Below, piece after piece: positions 13,901-20,512 of a stretch of 64,000 bases of DNA (position 1 is its first letter; each line of letters opens with the position of its first letter). The stretch comes from Phymorhynchus buccinoides (Eukaryota > Mollusca > Gastropoda > Neogastropoda > Raphitomidae). Under the pieces are notes generated by a model. The model was not told the origin of the DNA and ran no database searches. It saw only the letters and a list, made by a program, of their open reading frames with translations. A program made the translations under genes and the position numbers. The stretch lies in NCBI GenBank assembly GCA_017654935.2, contig CM065684.1, forward strand, positions 55,691,617-55,755,616, written 5' to 3'.

Positions 13901-16900
13901 TTAGTACTTCATAGACCCCCAAATGGGAGTCCCTGATCTTTTCTCTCTCTCTCTGTACTTTTTAAATTTTATTTAGTTGAATAGAAAAAGCGCATTTACG
14001 CGCTTATGCTTAACTCTCACATCCCTGATAATTACAAATTTACAGTGAAACAATGTTACACTATACAGTTCTTGAAATGTCGACGGAGAACACAAAGGTT
14101 CTACAGAGCACAGCCTACACTCACAAATCCCCCCTTACCTCACACTCCTCTTTAGCGGCGGGTGGGGTGGAGCCTCTCACACGCTCCTCTTCGGCCACAG
14201 TTTCCAGAAAGCAGAACTCTTCCTTCAGGGCAAAGTAAGGCTCCTCCTGGAACACGCGTGCATCAAATTGGTATTCACCAAGTACGACTTTAGCTCAACA
14301 AAGTAAAATCACATACCTCCTGTCAGTCAATACAGTGGAGTACACCAGAGAGAATATAACATCTATATAGTCTGTGAGTACACTTAACACAAAACTGGAT
14401 TATATGAAATATTGGTTAACAGACAAAAATCTGTTTGAATGGATGAAACCCCTCTTTATTACTTTAACACAAATAATGGTTAACGCACACAAAATTCTTT
14501 GTCCCCTGAATTTCGTTGTATTAAGAGTACTCCACTGTGACCATGACTTTATTTTTCGAACAATTTATTTAGAGGATAAACTTTCTCTTAAAACAGTTAA
14601 CACACACACACATCAAATCAAATTGTGGAGCAAAGTTGCAATACTAGCGATCTGGATCAGTACTGTTACAAACAGCAATAAAAATAAAACCAAAAAGAAT
14701 GTAAATACAGGCCCAAATGTAATGGTCCAACTGAAATGACTAACTTTCAACGCAACACGAACTAAAAGAGACTTTGCAGCAGTACAGTGTCTCCTCTGGT
14801 GGTTGTCACTTGACAACCTTATATAGATTTACTCCCCTTGAATTCTGTGACCTGCCAAGCCAGGGTGTGGCTGTGAATTGGGACTCAAAATGAGCGGCAT
14901 GGGAACAAGGCCACTGTACCGCCCAGACAGCAAACGGGACAGGTAAAAAAAAACCAACACATTACAGACCGACTAGCCATTCAAAAAGACATGAATTGTT
15001 GCCTGTGTCGTTTCCGACAATGACTGCCAGATGGCAAACGGGGCAGCTGCTATTCCAGCGGGATGAGCTACAATTTGTTAATGGTGGAGAAGCCTTGCCC
15101 AGGGCACATCCCCACTCTCTTTGGCCAAAGGGATGTGAGGACCGGGAATTCCACGTATGGGGAAGGTCCCCCAAGGCCAACCAATCCCACTGGCTACAGC
15201 ACTAGAGCCAGCGCAAAACAGGAATCGCCCAGCCAATCAAGCGGCCTACCTTGGTCCCAAAGTTGCACTCAAACTCCGTGTTCTTGGTGAGGATGTGGGG
15301 GAAGAGGGCGCGGTCCCCCAGGGTCTCTTTCTCCACCTCGTAGCAGACGCCCAGGTCGCTGCCGTTCTTGGAGTAGGAGATCACCACCGGGTCACTGTCC
15401 ATGTCCTGAAGAAAGATCATAAATCAGCACACTGGCTCTCCTGTGGGGATACCGGGGGGTCTTTTGTATAAATAGTTCCCCCACCTTCTGGAAGTTATGT
15501 GCTTGTAGCTTCCTCTAACAGGCATCAGAATGGTCTGAAGTCTAATCCTCTGAAAACCACGGTAAAAGGGCCATCAAAGCCCCAGACTGTAGAGGGACAA
15601 CACTTAAATCAGTTCCCAACATGAACAGAAAGGCTTAGTGAAAAAACGCTTTAAAATTATATTTACACAAAGGATAATACTGAATAAAGGCAAAACCTCT
15701 GACGAGAAGCCAATCCTCTGTCAGAAATTCTTAATCCTCTGACAATGCTGATGCCTGCTCTAATCTGCCACTCTTTTTCACTCTGCCTTTTTCCTTTGCT
15801 TACTGTCATCTACTATCTTTCTGCCTGACGGGTCCATTCTCCTGCCTTTTTTCACAAAACACTTTCAAAGAGATTTCCTCCAGCCGAAGTCGGACTTGCT
15901 GGGCCTAAATATTTCTTAGTTAGGCGCATAATGGCAGCATGACGCATCTGCGCTCATAATTGACAGGAAACTCTGAGCGATCGAAGAAGAAGAAGAAAAA
16001 AAAAAAGAAGAAGCACACTGGCTGGATGAAAATCAACGCTAAAAACATCTGAAGGGTGCTGGCGAGAACTGCTTATCTTGCCTTCTTTATTCCATTTCTG
16101 ATAGGCGCTTCTTGAAGACCACCCTCCAAATTATCTAGAATTATTTATCGCATAGCGACTGGGATAGTCGCACCCACATGAGATGTCTGGCACGCAGATG
16201 AGTCATAAAAGTTGTGGTAACTATCTAATTCGTGGTTTAGCTTCTGCGATTTACCTCCTCCCTCTAACGTCTCATGTGGGTGCGACTATCCCAGTCGCTA
16301 TGCAATAAATAGGTCAATCACATCTAAAACCTGACTCATCTGCGTGCCAGACATCTCACGCGAGTGCTCCTTCCCATCACTGTGCTCCAAATAATTCAAA
16401 TTAATCTTCAACTCACAGGTAAGTCTTGGTTAATTCTTTAATTAACAGCTATGATGTTGGTCTGCTTATTTTATTATCTTGATATTTGATTTGGTCGGTT
16501 CTTCTTTCTTTTGTACGTGTGCATTCTGTCCTTTTCATATTTCATTATTGCTGCTAAGACAACATCGTCAACATGCCAGCATTAGCACTGAAAAGAAAAG
16601 CAACCTCCTCAATCTCCTCCTCCACTTTCTCCCCCCCCCCTCTCCCCTATCATTTTTTCTTTATCCTCACTTCTTTCCTTTCTTTCACACTTTTTTCTGT
16701 TTTTCTTCCTCTCTCCTTTCATCTCCCATAAGTGTGTCTGTGTGTGTTTCTTCTGAGATTATTGTTGTTGATTTCTTCGGGCTACAGAAAATGTGTCTGG
16801 GCAAGTAAAATTGTTCACCTAGTGCGAGTGAATTTTTTTGTTTGACCAGTCCTGATAGTCCTGTCAACAGCTATGGTCATCTCAGGACTGTCACCACATA

Positions 16901-19900
16901 AACATCAAACCCACAGTAGCTTTTCTCAGCTCCTTTCAGTTCATGCCTTTTGCTAACCCTCATCACCAGCATAAACCAATTTACAGCATTTTATCCATTA
17001 GGCTTACGTTGTTTCATTGTGGCATACCACTTGTAAGGTCTTTTACTACCTCTAACCACAATCAATGATAAGAATATTTGCCTCTGTTAAAATAAATAAC
17101 TTGAAACAAATAGATCTCTGTGAAAAACTGAAAGGAGCCAGAATGAGGGGAATCCGTGTACTGTGAACCGCATACGTACTACGGAGGGAAATGGACCTAC
17201 CAAGTATGCAGTGATGACATCCCCGGAGGCGAATTTTTCTCCAAAGTCTTTGAACTTGCACTCAGTTGAGGCCTTACCCGTTCCACCATAGCCGTAGGAC
17301 AAGGCTTCCTCACCTAAAAATGACAGGTAACACTACAAGTAGCAACATAGCCGTAGGACAAGGCTTCCTCACCTGAAAATAACAGGTAACATTACAACTA
17401 GCAACATAGCCGTAGGACAAGGCTTCCTCACCTGAATATGACAGGTAACATTACAACTAGCAACATAGCCGTAGGACAAGGTTTCATCACCTGAAAATGA
17501 CAGGTAACATTACAACTAGCAACATAGCCGTAGGACAAGGTTTCCTCACCTGAAAATGACAGGTAACATTACAACTAGCACAATACCTATCTGCTCCAAA
17601 CTAAACTAAGTTAATCAAATATCAATATTTGGGCTATCTTATATTATTTAAGTTACACACACACTTCAAATTTTCAATGAGAAGCAACATTCTGCCATTT
17701 GTTTGGAAAGGGATAGGGTTAGGATCAGCCTAGGAATATTTTCATAAATCTGAAAGATTGAAGGTCGTAAACATGAGGGGGGGAGGGGGGGGGATTAAAG
17801 TACAAGATTGCCAGTATTTAACAAAGTAGCTTGTAACCAATCTGGTCCAAAATAAATTCATTTCATCAAATATCAATCAAACCATTTACATCGAATAATG
17901 AACAGATTTCTTGTGTTAATTATTCAACTTTCCTAATGCCCAGAAATGATCATCATGCATTCAAGTTGGTAAAATGAAACTATTACGAAAGACGTTAAAA
18001 TGGAACTATTTCAAATAGCTGCAAGCGTATAAACTCCCAAACTAAAAAGATTGCTCTTGATATGAATCTGGAATGTTGAAAAAGCCTGTGTAGACTGTTT
18101 ACTCAAACCCATTCACAAAGTAGAAGGATGGGCGGTGGGATTACAAGCAATACAGTTTGATATGATGCATGCATGCACTGTTTTCAGCTTCAGCTATTTG
18201 GGACTTCTTACTATGTTACAGTGTTGTTGTCATTGTCCATTTTTGTTGTTGGCCAAATCAATTCCTGCTTCTTCCTTCAGAATTGTAGTGAGAAAGGCAG
18301 TGGCAAGGCCTAACGGTCAACTAGTGCTTACCCAGCTGCAGACTGGTGTCATCGGAGGACCAGCCCACACGCAGCACATGGGGGTTGGCTTCGTCAGAGG
18401 GCAGGTGGTCCACATTCAGGTGCTCCAGGAGCTGAACACACATCACAAATAGCATTTACTTTTACCGTAGTTTATGGACTACAGGGTTGGCCCAAACTAC
18501 CAGCCCAGTAGCCCGAGGCTAGCATAAACATCTGTGAGCGAGTAGATTTCAAAAGTCACTAGTCCGATGGACTGTAAATTTCAGTACTGCACAGCCTAGG
18601 TGTTTTTTACACTAAGTCTCCCCATCCACATCATCTCCAGACCTGTTTACCCTCAAATCGCATAGCTGTAATATCTCAGACAAAATTCTGTATTTCACCA
18701 AAAATTTCTGTAATTTTTATACTCGCAATACTCGGCAACTTTTCAGTCACAGGCTTGCTAATCATGCACACCACAACGACATGGAGCTACTTAACACAAT
18801 AATTAATAACAACTGATATTTTATTACACTTTTTCTTACCTGCTGCCTGAACCAGAAGACACCATTCTGTTGCTTGCTATTCAGCTTCTAGGCACTCAGT
18901 TTAAAGTCTTTTTTCATGCTTGATTGTTGGATTTTGGATCACTTTAACATCTGGCAGTGGGAATTGTTTGGGAAAAAAGTTATATTCACACACATAAATC
19001 ATCCTACATTGCACACAGTTATTGTGAGTACGTCAGCCACAGTCAATGGAACGTTCATTTTCATTAGAGTTTCCGTCATCATTGCTTCAGCTCTAACCAC
19101 GGCCAAGTCATCAACCTCCTTCTCAGTGTTCTTCTTCTCAGCTTTAAAAAACGACGTCATCTTGTGCGAAGTTGCTGCGTCTTTCTTTGAAGCAACGTAC
19201 ATCTGGTGCTTTTTCGATGCGCAGTGCGATTCAATGTCATACTGACCCGAATGCGCGATGGAAAAGTCCCTGCTACAGTACACACAACAGGCGTACTCGT
19301 CACCGAGTACTGATCGCTGGATTCCAGGTACTTTCAAGTACGCATTGCGAAACTTTTGCACAAGTTTTCCAACTTTTGGAGCTTTGGAAGAGCCGGTATT
19401 GCCTTTCGGCGCGAGTCTCTTTGCTGGAGCCGCCATATTGACTTTAACAAAGTGAAAGACGCATGCGCGCGGAAACCGAAAATGTCTTCTTACCGCATTC
19501 GACAAAAACCACAGCAGACGAAACTTCGCGACTCGCGATTTTCATGTTTAGAATTTTGTTTTTCCGTAATGTTGTTTTTTTACCGTAATTTCCGTATTTT
19601 TGGTTTTTCCCCGTAAAAATTACGGCAAAATCGTAAGGGTAAACAGGTCTGCATCTCTAACATGCGTTAACAGAAAAATCACTGACATAAGCTCTAAGAA
19701 TAGACAAACACATGGCGGAGTACTTGGAAGTGAAGGCCTTTGTATTTGGTGGGAGTGTAGAGCGATGTCATGGGCGAATGTATACTCCCATGGTGCTAGA
19801 CTAGCCACTGACCTTGACCTCGTAGGCGACCTTGCCGGCCTTGACCCCGAACATGGCGCGTGCCCCGGCCCACATGAAGGCGAAGCCCTCCACGGTGAGA

Positions 19901-19952
19901 GGGTGGGCCTTCAGCCCCGACTCCTGCACCCGCAGGTTAAGATCGTTGTTGT
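490..19952 (-). CDS. HNRNPUL1: hnRNP U-like protein (HNRNPUL1-type), partial, 11 exons
   Basis: Gene-level entry. Eleven minus-strand exons (19813-19952, 18332-18431, 17201-17313, 15250-15405, 14139-14246, 12430-12552, 11367-11495, 8968-9136, 6310-6477, 5286-5381, 490-626) all have AG acceptors and GT donors. They keep one reading frame for 479 codons without a stop. The order is SPRY domain (residues ~1-170), P-loop kinase-like domain with GLPGSGKT (~206-400), then an Arg/Gly/Tyr-rich tail. This is the architecture of vertebrate HNRNPU/HNRNPUL proteins, which are nuclear RNA-binding factors. The [12 protein letters not shown] segment fits HNRNPUL1 better than HNRNPU. The N-terminal SAP domain and acidic region are not seen and may lie in the 21001-21500 gap or beyond. 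The C-terminal exons lie left of the window. RNA binding and nuclear location are inferred from the family. Confidence 0.9.
965..1027 (-). ncRNA. Candidate C/D box snoRNA, intronic copy 1 (diverged)
   Basis: 63-nt unit on the host-gene strand. It has box C ATGATGA near the 5' end, box D CTGA near the 3' end and a short terminal stem TGTTG/CAGCA that includes a G-U pair. The presumed guide just before box D reads GCATTCGGATATGGGT, with two changes from the other copies. It is the most diverged of six copies in one intron. Assignment rests on box motifs, spacing and conservation among copies. The target is unknown. Confidence 0.5.
1377..1437 (-). ncRNA. Candidate C/D box snoRNA, intronic copy 2
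   Basis: 61-nt unit with terminal stem TGCTG/CAGCA, box C ATGATGA and box D CTGA. The guide-like segment before box D is GCTTCGGATATGGGG. An internal CTGA lies 15 nt before box D. That is too close to leave room for a box C', so this looks like a single-guide design. A pyrimidine tract (CCTTTTCTTCTC) follows in the transcribed sense, as it does after copies 4-6. Confidence 0.6.
1870..1931 (-). ncRNA. Candidate C/D box snoRNA, intronic copy 3
   Basis: 62-nt unit with stem TGCTG/CAGCA, box C ATGATGA, box D CTGA and guide-like segment GCATCGGATATGGGG identical to copies 4-6. The middle part (AGCTATTTCTGTGAATCAA) has diverged while boxes, stem and guide are unchanged. That is the pattern expected if the boxes and guide are constrained. 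Confidence 0.6.
2194..2347. mobile_element. MITE with CCGYATTTTTCGGACTATAA termini
   Basis: 154-bp non-coding element with ~26-bp imperfect inverted ends (CCGCATTTTTCGGACTATAA and TTATAGTCAGAAAAATACGG) flanked by TA. The TA duplication points to the Tc1/mariner superfamily. It sits between snoRNA copies 3 and 4. Confidence 0.75.
2502..2562 (-). ncRNA. Candidate C/D box snoRNA, intronic copy 4
   Basis: 61-nt unit with stem TGCTG/CAGCA, box C ATGATGA, box D CTGA and guide GCATCGGATATGGGG. Downstream on the minus strand is a GTCTTTTTCTTCAC tract shared with copies 5 and 6. A flank shared with the other units (2440-2470 versus 4545-4575) shows that a larger segment of roughly 500-600 bp was duplicated. 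Confidence 0.6.
2700..4085. other. Intron sequence between snoRNA copies 4 and 5
   Basis: No coding or RNA feature found. It contains short CA, GA and GT tracts (3324-3560) and a partial duplicate of the flank that accompanies the snoRNA units (about 2855-2900). That may mark a unit whose snoRNA has been lost. Confidence 0.6.
4090..4150 (-). ncRNA. Candidate C/D box snoRNA, intronic copy 5
   Basis: 61-nt unit with stem TGCTG/CAGCA, box C ATGATGA, box D CTGA and guide GCATCGGATATGGGG. Only single-base differences from copies 4 and 6 occur in the middle. It is separated from copy 4 by ~1.5 kb, the widest gap in the cluster. Confidence 0.6.
4648..4708 (-). ncRNA. Candidate C/D box snoRNA, intronic copy 6
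   Basis: 61-nt unit with box C ATGATGA, box D CTGA and guide GCATCGGATATGGGG. The 5' stem strand reads TGCTG and the base before box C differs from the other copies (GAATGATGA). It is closest to the upstream exon (5286) and is followed by CTTTTCTTCTCAC, a pyrimidine tract like those before 3' splice sites. A small unannotated exon between units cannot be ruled out, but no coding exon is visible. Confidence 0.6.
4843..5148 (+). mobile_element. tRNA-derived SINE, copy 1
   Basis: The head carries a box A-like TGGCACAGTGGTAAAG and a box B-like AGTTCGAACCTG at tRNA spacing. A conserved central block (TTTCGGATGAGACGATAAAC, then CGAGGTCCCGTGTG) and a shared tail ending near GTGGGAGCA follow. The same order appears in the minus-strand copy at 38280-38612. 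The central block resembles molluscan SINE superfamilies, but I cannot assign a family name from the sequence alone. Confidence 0.8.
5286..5381 (-). CDS. HNRNPUL1: hnRNP U-like exon J: RGG tail
   Basis: 96-nt exon, acceptor ATGTTTCAG|AGC, donor AGAG|GTAACT. It encodes [20 protein letters not shown], then [12 protein letters not shown] (residues 402-433). It is low-complexity Arg/Gly/Asp sequence of the kind that binds RNA and is arginine-methylated in this family. The identification rests on frame continuity and composition, so boundaries are slightly less certain than for the domain exons. Confidence 0.85.
6030..6292. mobile_element. MITE with CAGGCATCA termini, copy 1
   Basis: 263-bp element ending CAGGCATCA and TCATGCCTG. 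It shares about 200 bp of aligned sequence with the copy at 15519-15757, including AAAACCATGGTAGAAGGGCC and AGAAGCCCACTCCTCTGTCA. It lies immediately beside the donor of exon I (6310). No clear target duplication is left. Confidence 0.65.
6310..6477 (-). CDS. HNRNPUL1: hnRNP U-like exon I: end of kinase-like domain
   Basis: 168-nt exon, acceptor GGTGTGCAG|CCA, donor GGAG|GTGAGA, starting and ending in split codons that fit both neighbours. Residues 346-401 include [20 protein letters not shown] and [10 protein letters not shown], then [16 protein letters not shown]. These correspond to the family stretch ANFTLPxVGxxFDEVLxxEL...EAxKLxxxYxEE...PPPEKR. It marks the transition from the kinase-like fold to the RGG tail. 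Confidence 0.92.
6662..6821. mobile_element. MITE, pogo/Tigger-like termini, copy 2
   Basis: 160-bp element in the intron between exons H and I. Ends are CAGTAGAACCTCC and GGAGGCTCCACTG, with TA on both sides. It shares termini, length and internal AAGACTCCCTC-like segments with the copy at 185-342, but is more diverged. Confidence 0.75.
6822..8967. other. Intron between exons H and I
   Basis: 2.1 kb of AT-rich intron with no coding exon seen. About 7840-7985 resembles a LINE 3' end: CCAATGGACAATAAAG followed by short tandem ACTTATGACTTATGACT. The rest contains no feature I can name. Confidence 0.5.
8968..9136 (-). CDS. HNRNPUL1: hnRNP U-like exon H: kinase-like domain
   Basis: 169-nt exon, acceptor CTGCTAG|ACA, donor AAAG|GTAGGC, ending in phase 1. 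Residues 290-345 read [20 protein letters not shown], then [15 protein letters not shown] and [13 protein letters not shown]. [22 protein letters not shown] is nearly identical to vertebrate HNRNPUL1 and is the strongest single identifier for the paralogue. Confidence 0.93.
9137..11366. other. Intron between exons G and H, TCA-rich
   Basis: No exon found. The stretch 9940-10480 is built from degenerate TCATCA/GTCAGCAATGG motifs that arose by slippage. A possible box C at 10889-10910 has no box D within snoRNA range. Confidence 0.5.
11367..11495 (-). CDS. HNRNPUL1: hnRNP U-like exon G: kinase-like domain
   Basis: 129-nt, 43-codon exon, acceptor TCTCTGCAG|GTG, donor CAG|GTAGGA, phase 0 at both ends. 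Residues 247-289 are [20 protein letters not shown], then [20 protein letters not shown]. The YILDQ end corresponds to the family segment RNYILDQTNV, which follows the Walker B-like position. The exon's acceptor plus its first 12 bases are the seed of the ~82-bp tandem array upstream (11490-12047). Confidence 0.92.
11490..12047. repeat. ~82-bp tandem array seeded on the 3' splice junction of exon G
   Basis: About seven units, mostly ~82 bp. One is internally deleted (11566-11631). Each full unit contains, on the minus strand, CCCTTCTCTCTGCAG followed by the exon start GTGATGGGTCT. Each unit therefore copies the acceptor and the first ~12 coding bases. All copies lie upstream of the genuine acceptor in the direction of transcription. 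Use of a full copy would read into an in-frame TAA about 15 codons later. Confidence 0.85.
12290..12424 (+). mobile_element. Retroelement 3' tail abutting exon F donor
   Basis: The end AATGTAAAGCGC-like stem (TAAAGCGCTTTGAGCTC, then AAAGCGCTATATAAATG) followed by ATTATTAT is the same 3' tail as in the LINE at 50913-52402 and the reverse copies at 33563 and 28709. Its ATT microsatellite ends directly at the GTATAA donor of exon F. No RT coding remains, so it could also be a SINE sharing the tail. Confidence 0.65.
12430..12552 (-). CDS. HNRNPUL1: hnRNP U-like exon F: P-loop (Walker A)
   Basis: 123-nt, 41-codon exon, acceptor GACCACAG|ATC, donor AAG|GTATAA, phase 0 at both ends. Residues 206-246 begin [15 protein letters not shown]. 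This is a complete Walker A motif (G211-T218, Lys217 binding phosphate) of the polynucleotide-kinase-like domain, followed by [20 protein letters not shown]. The donor intron sequence from about +4 onward belongs to a retroelement 3' tail (12290-12424) that abuts the exon. A degenerate copy of the exon's central part lies at 13249-13311. Confidence 0.93.
12639..12851. mobile_element. MITE with CAGACCYGTTTACYC termini, 6-bp TSD
   Basis: 213-bp element with ends CAGACCCGTTTACCC and GAGTAAACAGGTCTG. Flanks are CTTCTA at 12633-12638 and CTTCTA at 12852-12857. The ends match the 1-kb element at 18638-19651, which also has a 6-bp duplication. This is likely a short non-autonomous relative. The interior is rich in GAGTAGT motifs. 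Confidence 0.85.
13155..13237. mobile_element. Half copy of the CCGYATTTTTCGG MITE
   Basis: A decayed right half of the element at 2194-2347. It shares the AGTxGTATTATGAGGAGCAG-like core, GGGGGGAAAA and CCTCATAGTCTGTAAAAATAC. The left end is missing. Confidence 0.5.
13249..13311 (-). pseudogene. Degenerate partial copy of exon F (P-loop exon)
   Basis: About 63 bp in the same orientation as exon F, with identical blocks GTTTTCCACGGC and CTTCCCCGACCCAGGCAGAC on the plus strand. It contains several small deletions that destroy the frame and the Walker A codons. It has neither acceptor nor donor. It lies upstream of exon F in transcription and probably records an old local duplication. Confidence 0.8.
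13499..13632. repeat. 33-bp tandem repeat, four units
   Basis: Four near-identical 33-bp units containing TTCAGTCAAGGGAATGCACT. The period is a multiple of three, which keeps a spurious reading frame open. Intron location, no coding role supported. Confidence 0.85.
13846..13870. repeat. Poly-C tract
   Basis: About 25 consecutive C in the intron between exons E and F. Similar runs occur at 28063-28114, 45312-45341 and, as G, at 29011-29033 and 36970-36991. Lengths at such runs are unreliable in assemblies. Confidence 0.9.
14139..14246 (-). CDS. HNRNPUL1: hnRNP U-like exon E: linker between SPRY and P-loop domains
   Basis: 108-nt, 36-codon exon, acceptor GTTCCAG|GAG, donor GAG|GTAAGG, phase 0 at both ends. 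Residues 170-205 read [20 protein letters not shown], then [16 protein letters not shown]. This corresponds to the family linker EPYF...FIQxxPLEERVRGxxGPxxKxxCE before the P-loop. Confidence 0.88.
14247..15000. other. Intron between exons D and E, unremarkable part
   Basis: AT-rich, no exon, RNA gene or recognised repeat visible. Confidence 0.5.
15001..15216 (+). repeat. Dispersed repeat family R1, copy 1
   Basis: About 215 bp shared with 31550-31764 and partly with 37832-37945. Landmarks are GTCGTTTCC, ACAATGACTGCCAGAT, GGAGAxGCCTTGCCCAGG, GGCCAAAGGGAT and AAGGCCAACCAATCCC. No inverted ends and no clear coding. It could be an old SINE or the core of a larger element. Confidence 0.7.
15250..15405 (-). 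CDS. HNRNPUL1: hnRNP U-like exon D: SPRY domain
   Basis: 156-nt, 52-codon exon in phase 0 at both ends. Acceptor TTCTTCAG|GAC, donor AAG|GTAGGC. Residues 118-169 include [16 protein letters not shown] and [17 protein letters not shown]. These match the family pattern LSYSKNGxxLGVAF...LFPHVLxKNxxVEFNFG that closes the SPRY fold. A dispersed repeat copy (15001-15216) ends only ~30 bp from the donor. Confidence 0.92.
15519..15757. mobile_element. MITE with CAGGCATCA termini, copy 2
   Basis: 239-bp element with ends CAGGCATCAG and CTGATGCCTG, flanked by CTCTAA on both sides as a possible 6-bp target duplication. The internal sequence matches copy 1. No coding capacity. Confidence 0.7.
16145..16360. 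repeat. Nested inverted repeats (two interlocked hairpins)
   Basis: Arm 16145-16182 is repeated inverted at 16268-16310, with core GCGACTGGGATAGTCGCACC. The adjoining arm 16178-16206 (core GTCTGGCACGCAGATGAGTC) is repeated inverted at 16332-16360. The two arm pairs interleave rather than nest cleanly, so the element looks rearranged. It may be a decayed fold-back transposon. It is non-coding and intronic. Confidence 0.8.
16361..17200. other. Intron between exons C and D
   Basis: No exon found. 16848-16912 shares GTCAACAGCTATGGTCATCT and CAGGACTGTCACC with 28264-28318, a short dispersed repeat. A weak snoRNA-like box arrangement around 16880-16990 was considered and rejected. Confidence 0.5.
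17201..17313 (-). CDS. HNRNPUL1: hnRNP U-like exon C: SPRY domain
   Basis: 113-nt exon, acceptor ATTTTTAG|GTGAG, donor TTG|GTAGGT. It encodes residues 80-117 with [16 protein letters not shown] and [12 protein letters not shown], a hallmark block of the hnRNP U SPRY domain. The first ~27 bases of this exon and its acceptor have been copied into a five-unit tandem array directly upstream (17287-17581). The copies carry CAG acceptors whereas the genuine junction carries TAG. Confidence 0.9.
17287..17581. repeat. 59-bp tandem array seeded on the 3' splice junction of exon C
   Basis: Five units with starts at 17287, 17346, 17405, 17464 and 17523, all exactly 59 bp apart. The first unit is the genuine exon start. 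The others repeat, on the minus strand, GTxATTTTCAG followed by GTGAGGAAGCCTTGTCCTAC. Each is a potential 3' splice site upstream of the real one. Because 59 is not a multiple of three, use of an upstream copy shifts the frame. Confidence 0.9.
17582..18331. other. Intron between exons B and C
   Basis: AT-rich with one G-rich tract at 17777-17793. No exon or recognised repeat beyond the splice-junction array to its left. Confidence 0.5.
18332..18431 (-). CDS. HNRNPUL1: hnRNP U-like exon B: SPRY domain
   Basis: 100-nt exon, acceptor TTCAG|CTC, donor CTGG|GTAAGC. It encodes residues 47-79 plus the first base of Gly80. The segment [19 protein letters not shown] corresponds to the family stretch LP(S/T)xExxPHVVRxGWS of the SPRY domain. 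The phase-1 end fits the next exon exactly. Confidence 0.9.
18638..19651. mobile_element. DNA transposon with CAGACCTGTTTACCCT ends, 6-bp TSD
   Basis: 1,014-bp element between exons A and B. Ends are CAGACCTGTTTACCCT and AGGGTAAACAGGTCTG. Flanks are CATCTC at 18632-18637 and 19652-19657. It carries a minus-strand ORF with a BED-like zinc finger. The absence of a catalytic domain marks it as non-autonomous or internally deleted. The protein suggests the hAT superfamily, but a 6-bp rather than 8-bp duplication points to a distinct lineage. The short relative at 12639-12851 shares both features. Confidence 0.88.
18999..19505 (-). CDS. BED-like zinc-finger protein of a DNA transposon (N-terminal part)
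   Basis: 168-aa ORF. A basic region (residues ~1-60) is followed by [20 protein letters not shown] and HCASKKHQ. This is the C-x2-C ... H-x5-H spacing of the BED/TTF-type fingers at the front of hAT-like transposases, which bind DNA. After that comes a charged segment ([20 protein letters not shown]) and the ORF ends without an RNase H-like domain. A better start may be the internal Met at residue 24 ([11 protein letters not shown]). I read it as the surviving N-terminal part of a transposase, or a captured zinc-finger exon. Function as a free protein is unproven. Confidence 0.65.
   Translation of the reverse strand: MSNAVRRHFRFPRACVFHFVKVNMAAPAKRLAPKGNTGSSKAPKVGKLVQKFRNAYLKVPGIQRSVLGDEYACCVYCSRDFSIAHSGQYDIESHCASKKHQMYVASKKDAATSHKMTSFFKAEKKNTEKEVDDLAVVRAEAMMTETLMKMNVPLTVADVLTITVCNVG
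19813..19952 (-). CDS. HNRNPUL1: hnRNP U-like exon A: start of SPRY domain
   Basis: 140-nt exon. The acceptor is preceded by a pyrimidine-rich GTGTTTGTGCGTGCAG and the donor is AAG|GTCAGT. It starts in codon phase 2 and ends in phase 0. It encodes residues 1-46 of the visible product, including [20 protein letters not shown]. This matches the family pattern (S)GYPLTIEGFAYLWAGAR at the beginning of the SPRY fold. An exon further 5' must exist because the first codon is split. GC content is much higher than in the flanking introns. Confidence 0.9.
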
Positions 19953-20504
19953 CTGCACGCACAAACACAATTCATCACATTTTCAGGAACAGCTCATTGA
20001 CCACCAGAACTAAAACATCGATTAACACTTAAAGCATGGGTGCAACACTTTAAAACAAAAATTCACCTTTTGATTACATCATCGGAATGCTACAAAAAGC
20101 CAAGGGATAAGTTTATTTTGTGCTTGCAGTGTCTCTTTGATCGTTCTAGTGACTCAATTTGCAATGTTTCAATAACAAACACACAACACATGGTTTTTTT
20201 TACATCTTTATTGAACACACCTTTATTATTGATATTTCGTAATAATCAATCAAAATAAATACATCGAATACATCAGATTGGCTAAAATAACATCATCAAT
20301 GCAGAAAACAATATCATAACAACACTATTACAAAGTTTCATAAACTTTTATTCACAAATATTATTACAATAATATTTTTTAATAAGCATACCCATTTCAG
20401 CTCCTTTCTGCCAAATCCTTACAGGGACAAGAGTCGGGCTTGGTAAATATTTATAGGGACATAAGAGTTAAAATAAATTTGAACGTCACCTGGCCTAGGC
20501 TAAA
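19953..20504. other. Intron upstream of exon A
   Basis: AT-rich sequence with no exon, RNA gene or clear repeat. The next 5' exon of the hnRNP U-like gene is not in it. Confidence 0.5.
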
Positions 20505-20512
20505 GAGTGGGC

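Noticed and set aside
16848..16990. Possible C/D snoRNA on the minus strand (GTGATGA with several CTGA)
   Set aside because: The flanks do not form a terminal stem next to the boxes, and part of the block recurs at 28264-28318 as a dispersed repeat.
18135..18452. Plus-strand frames opposite the hnRNP U-like exons (also 6152-6643, 8904-9140, 15157-15471, 19600-20013)
   Set aside because: Antisense shadows of GC-rich coding exons. The minus-strand frames match a known family and splice together.
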